In this document: piece after piece, positions 60,676 through 64,000 of the stretch
Layout of the letters: each line of letters begins with the position of its first letter
How positions within the stretch are numbered: position 1 is the first letter of the stretch
Origin: UBA1952 sp965246765
Lineage (GTDB): Bacteria; Bacteroidota; Bacteroidia; Chitinophagales; Chitinophagaceae
DNA length: 64,000 nt
Direction: 5' to 3'
NCBI GenBank assembly: GCA_965246765.1
Contig: CBDFFJ010000003.1
Span: 248,001 to 312,000, forward strand
Position numbers and translations under genes: made by a program
Notes under the pieces: model-generated
The model's input: only the letters and a program-made list of their open reading frames with translations
What the model was told of the DNA's origin: nothing
Databases searched by the model: none

Positions 60676-61518
60676 ATGAACTCAATCGCGCTGTTTTTTG
60701 AAACCAAGTCCGGTAAGTATCTGAAGAATTTTGTAATCGGCCTTGGAGCTGCTATCGTACTGATCGGTGCGCTTGCTAAGATTCAGCACTGGCCAATAGC
60801 CAACTTTATGCTGCCCATCGGCATGATTACGGAAGCATTTATCTTCACCCTCCTCGGCATTCTGCCACCACATAAAGACTATTATTGGGAGCGTTATTAT
60901 CCAAACCTGGATGAGAACCCGCATGTAGAGGCTTATCGCAAAGGTGTTAAGTTTCAGGTACCCGCCGCAGCTATAGGCGCTGCAGTCGGTGGTAACAATA
61001 ACGCCACTGCGTCTCTGGACAAAATGCTGGAAGAGGCTCAGATCAACCCGGCTAATCTCCGTCGGCTGAATGAAAACTTTACCCGCTTTGGCCAGACTGT
61101 AGAGCAAATGAAAGACATCACCGAAGTAACCGCTGCGACGGGCGCTTACACGACGGCGGCCCGCGATACTGCCGCTGCTCTTGGCGAGATGAAGACTACG
61201 TTCCAGGGCGCTACAAAGACCATGGGCGTGTTTAATAATGCCTCTGAAGACGCGGCGAAGTTCCACCAGCAGGTTACCGTTCTTACTCAGAATCTTGGCT
61301 CGCTGAATCAGATTTATGAGGTAGAGCTTCAGGATGCCAATAACCACCTGAAGGCGATGAACAAGTTCTACAGCACGCTGCTGAATGCGTCAGACTCAAT
61401 GGCGGCTTCAGCGGAAGATGCCAAGGCTGCACGTGAGCAAATCGGCGCCCTTGCCCGTAACCTGACGAACCTGAACTCTGTGTACGGAAATATGCTGGCT
61501 GCGATGCAGGGCCGCTAA
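60676..61518 (+). CDS. gldL: T9SS/gliding motor protein GldL
   Basis: 280 residues. Two N-terminal membrane helices (FVIGLGAAIVLIGALAKIQHWP and FMLPIGMITEAFIFTLLGILPP) contain the conserved KIQHWP turn. In this family a membrane glutamate, here in ITEAFIF (~54), is needed for proton flow. The cytoplasmic part (~70-280) is helical. GldL and GldM form the rotary motor, driven by the proton gradient, that powers type IX secretion and gliding. A broken mini-paralogue of the membrane part lies at 46824-47002. Confidence 0.96.
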   Translation: MNSIALFFETKSGKYLKNFVIGLGAAIVLIGALAKIQHWPIANFMLPIGMITEAFIFTLLGILPPHKDYYWERYYPNLDENPHVEAYRKGVKFQVPAAAIGAAVGGNNNATASLDKMLEEAQINPANLRRLNENFTRFGQTVEQMKDITEVTAATGAYTTAARDTAAALGEMKTTFQGATKTMGVFNNASEDAAKFHQQVTVLTQNLGSLNQIYEVELQDANNHLKAMNKFYSTLLNASDSMAASAEDAKAAREQIGALARNLTNLNSVYGNMLAAMQGR

Positions 61519-61587
61519 GCGCCTTTGTGAGCGAGAATAAGAGCGTGAAGCATTTTCATTCCAAATAATACTTGTAAAAGCTAAAGA

Positions 61588-63153
61588 ATGTCCATTCCTA
61601 AAGAGCCGCGGCAGATCATGATTAACCTCATGTACCTGGTACTTACTGCGATGCTGGCCCTTAATATTTCCAGTGAAATCCTGCACGCGTTCAAAATTCT
61701 GAACGCTGGCATCAGCAAATCCAACGAGGCGGTAGAGGCGAAGAATAATGACATCATGCGCGATTTTCAGGCCAATGAAGACATGAAAGATCAGCATGAC
61801 CGCGTGCAGCCTTATAATGAAAAGGCCAAGCAGATTCGTGTAAAGTCAGCCGAGATGTACACGTATCTGGAAGGCTGGAAAAAGAAAGTTATTGAGCGCG
61901 CAGGAGGCTATAAGACAGGCCGTGAAGCAGGAGAAATCAAGAACGAGGAAAATATTGATGCATCGACTGACCTCTTAGTAGAGAGTAAAGGTGGTGACGA
62001 ACTCAAAGGCAAGTTGAATCAATACCGCCAGTTTCTCCTGTCCAATATAGACCAGTCTAATCCTCAGTTTAAGCCTTACTATGATGCATTGAACAAGGAT
62101 CTGCCGATATCAACCTCCAATTTTGAAAAGGACGAGGACAATCCAACCGGCGATTGGGCTACTGGTACATTTTACCACGTTCCTACGCTTGGTGTAATTG
62201 CGCTCATGTCTAAAATGCAGAATGACGTCCGTAACGCGGAAGCAGCGGTATTGAATGAACTATTCCGCGAGGCGAAGGCCAAGCCGCTCACTTTTGACGC
62301 CATCGCAGGTCTTGCTGTTCCTAAAACAAGCTATGCGCTTGTCGGACAGGAGATTGAAGCCAACATCATGGTGGCTGCCTACAACAAGTCAATCACGCCA
62401 ACGATCTCTTCATCTTCCGGCCGTATTGAAAAAGTGGAGAACGGCATCGGTATATGGAAGACCACCGCAAGTGGATTAGGTCTCCAGACGGTACGCGGCA
62501 CCATCAGCGTGACGAATAATGGTCAGAACATTTCGCAGCCATGGGAATTCCAGTATATGGTTGGTTCTGCCGGTGCTTCTATGCAGCTTGACAAGATGAA
62601 CGTATTCTACATTGGTGTACCAAATCCAATTACAGTTACCGCAGCCGGCTATTCCCTGGAAGATGTTAGCGTCAATATCCCGGGTGCTACAGTCACTCCC
62701 GGTCCGACAAAGGGTACCTATATTGTCAACGTATCGCAAGGCCCTGAGGTTACCGCTTCTATCACAGCAAAAACTGCTAAAGGGCAAGCCAATGTAGGTG
62801 GTATGAAGGTGCGCGTTAAGCGCATTCCGGATCCGCTTGCCAAAATAAGTGGCAAGATGAGCGGCGGTATGCCGGCCAGCATATTCCGCGCCCAGCTGGG
62901 TGTTGCTGCTGTTCTCGAGAATTTTGACTTTGACACGAAGTTCACCATCACCGGCTACGATTTTTCATACCAAAAAAAGCGCGCCGACTATCAAGGGCCT
63001 TTTCATATGGGTGATGCCTATTTCAGAAACGAAGCTGCAAAGTATCTGCAGTTGGCTTCCCCCGGCGACCGCGTATATATAGATAATGTTCGCGCCAAGG
63101 GGCCGGACGGCACTACACGCTCCCTTAACAGCATAACTTTCCTCCTGAACTAA
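61588..63153 (+). CDS. gldM: T9SS/gliding motor protein GldM
   Basis: 521 residues. One N-terminal membrane helix (QIMINLMYLVLTAMLALNISSEIL, ~10-33), then a long periplasmic portion with four domains in known structures. The helical D1 (~35-220) includes TSNFEKDEDNPTGDWATGTFYHVP. The three beta domains D2-D4 follow (SYALVGQEIEANIMVAAYN, DKMNVFYIGVPNPITVTAAGY, FRAQLGVAAVLENFDFDTKFTITGYDFSY). GldM passes motor torque from GldL to the GldKN ring. It is 69 bp after gldL and 36 bp before gldN. Confidence 0.96.
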   Translation: MSIPKEPRQIMINLMYLVLTAMLALNISSEILHAFKILNAGISKSNEAVEAKNNDIMRDFQANEDMKDQHDRVQPYNEKAKQIRVKSAEMYTYLEGWKKKVIERAGGYKTGREAGEIKNEENIDASTDLLVESKGGDELKGKLNQYRQFLLSNIDQSNPQFKPYYDALNKDLPISTSNFEKDEDNPTGDWATGTFYHVPTLGVIALMSKMQNDVRNAEAAVLNELFREAKAKPLTFDAIAGLAVPKTSYALVGQEIEANIMVAAYNKSITPTISSSSGRIEKVENGIGIWKTTASGLGLQTVRGTISVTNNGQNISQPWEFQYMVGSAGASMQLDKMNVFYIGVPNPITVTAAGYSLEDVSVNIPGATVTPGPTKGTYIVNVSQGPEVTASITAKTAKGQANVGGMKVRVKRIPDPLAKISGKMSGGMPASIFRAQLGVAAVLENFDFDTKFTITGYDFSYQKKRADYQGPFHMGDAYFRNEAAKYLQLASPGDRVYIDNVRAKGPDGTTRSLNSITFLLN

Positions 63154-63189
63154 CTTTTTTAAGAGACCAGCTATTATATTCGCCACAGC

Positions 63190-64000
63190 ATGAACATCCG
63201 CCAATCATATAAGCTTGCAGCCCTCGCAGGACTTCTCGTGTGCAGCACGGGCGCAGGGGCGCAAAACGTAACCGACGGTGCACAGTCCGGCAACGGCAGC
63301 AACAACGAGCCGGTTTCCGCAACCTGGCAGCCTTCGCTCGTTCGCGACGGCGCCTACGACCGTACTCCGCACACAATGCGTACGCTCGGCTGGCAGCCAC
63401 TGCGTGAGGCTGACATCCTTTGGAAGAAGCGCGTATGGCGCGAGATTGACACGCGCGAAAAGCAAAACCTCGCATTCCGCTATCCCGGCGACGACCAGAC
63501 GGGCGGTGGCTATTTCATTGAAATCCTGCTGGATGCCGTTAAAAAGGGTAAGATCAAGGCTTATTCCACTTTTGACGATCGCTTCACGACTGCCCTTACA
63601 AAAGAGCAAATCATTGAAAAGCTTGTAGGTAAGCCTGATACTATTACACAGGAAGATCCGGTAACCGGGCAGGTAAAGCAACTCATCCGCAGCCGCGACT
63701 TCAACCCGGATATCGTTACGCTTTATCGCGTAAAGGAGGACTGGATGTTTGACCGCAACGTAGGTCGCATGGTGGTGCGCGTCATCGGTATAGCGCCGCT
63801 GGTGGACATCAAGAACGAAGATGGTACGACCCGCGCATCCACGCCACTGCTCTGGATCTATTATCCCGAAGCACGTCCTGTATTCGCACAGTATGAGGTG
63901 TTCAACCCTGAAAACGAAGTACAACGCATGACCTGGGATGATTATCTTGAAGGTCGCTACTGGAACGGCCGTATCATCCAGGTGAGCAATGGCAACAACG
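63190..64000 (+). CDS. gldN: T9SS/gliding ring protein GldN (5' part)
   Basis: ATG at 63190. The frame is open to the window end, 270 residues visible, so the 3' end is missing. Signal peptide (KLAALAGLLVCSTGAGA). Family motifs: the READILWKKRVWREIDTREKQNLAF block (~75-98) and GGGYFIEILLDAVKKGKIKAYS..., then VREWD-like KEDWMFDRNVGRMVVRVIGIAP and LLWIYYPEARPVFAQYEVFNP. GldN partners with GldK in the periplasmic ring. The remaining T9SS core genes (sprA, sprE, sprT) are not in the window. Confidence 0.95.
   Translation, partial: MNIRQSYKLAALAGLLVCSTGAGAQNVTDGAQSGNGSNNEPVSATWQPSLVRDGAYDRTPHTMRTLGWQPLREADILWKKRVWREIDTREKQNLAFRYPGDDQTGGGYFIEILLDAVKKGKIKAYSTFDDRFTTALTKEQIIEKLVGKPDTITQEDPVTGQVKQLIRSRDFNPDIVTLYRVKEDWMFDRNVGRMVVRVIGIAPLVDIKNEDGTTRASTPLLWIYYPEARPVFAQYEVFNPENEVQRMTWDDYLEGRYWNGRIIQVSNGNN

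Noticed and set aside
1..64000. tRNA, rRNA, riboswitch, insertion sequence or prophage
   Set aside because: I looked for CCA-ending cloverleaf patterns, conserved rRNA segments, transposase or integrase motifs and flanking inverted repeats and saw none; a covariance-model search would be needed for certainty.

Overview
The window is chromosomal DNA from a GC-rich member of the Bacteroidota. The best fit by gene content is the Chitinophagaceae/Sphingobacteriia side of the phylum. The evidence is a nearly complete set of type IX secretion (T9SS) and gliding genes (gldJ, porU, porV, porQ, gldK, gldL, gldM and the start of gldN), several secreted proteins ending in T9SS sorting domains, a fused SecDF, RicT, a GWxTD protein, and promoters of the TAnnTTTG type typical of this phylum. 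GTG and TTG starts are common. No rRNA, tRNA, transposase, integrase, prophage or cas gene was seen.

Layout. 1-19 kb: the N-terminal part of a large surface protein (minus), ricT, a MoxR ATPase, a MazG-like pyrophosphohydrolase, a small T9SS cargo protein, recR, dapF with a GWxTD protein, a WbqC-like protein, a polyprenol-phosphate mannosyltransferase-like enzyme, a DEDDh exonuclease, mpl, a mini lipoprotein, a T9SS cargo gene followed by two truncated gene remnants joined head to head, and a secreted M43 metalloprotease. 19-33 kb: secDF, a BamA-like outer membrane protein, a ChrA transporter, a very large NtrY-like histidine kinase with mazG, a GT87-like membrane protein and a frameshifted lipoprotein esterase. 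33-39 kb: a GT-C-like membrane protein, murB, a dipeptide epimerase and gldJ. 39-47 kb: porU-porV, porQ, fabI and a broken GldL-like mini-gene. 47-57 kb: an AsmA-like protein, a frameshifted T9SS cargo gene, the ATP synthase genes atpB-E-(orf)-F-H-A, and a broken membrane protein gene. 57-64 kb: a DUF255 thioredoxin-fold protein, then gldKLMN running off the end.

How the genes work together. SecDF helps cargo cross the inner membrane. GldL/GldM (motor), GldK/GldN/GldJ (periplasmic ring and lipoproteins) and PorU/PorV/PorQ (cell-surface sortase/attachment complex) move cargo across the outer membrane, and the cargo genes are scattered among them. dapF, murB, mpl and the dipeptide epimerase make and recycle peptidoglycan.

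The most unusual signal is a set of three non-coding arrays at 15837-16067, 22639-22974 and 44332-44562. Each is a tandem array of degenerate units with a period of exactly 21 bp and no length slippage that I can see. The three arrays do not share a sequence, and each lies between convergent genes next to terminator hairpins. Length appears to be kept while sequence drifts, and 21 bp is two turns of B-DNA. I do not recognise this as a described element.
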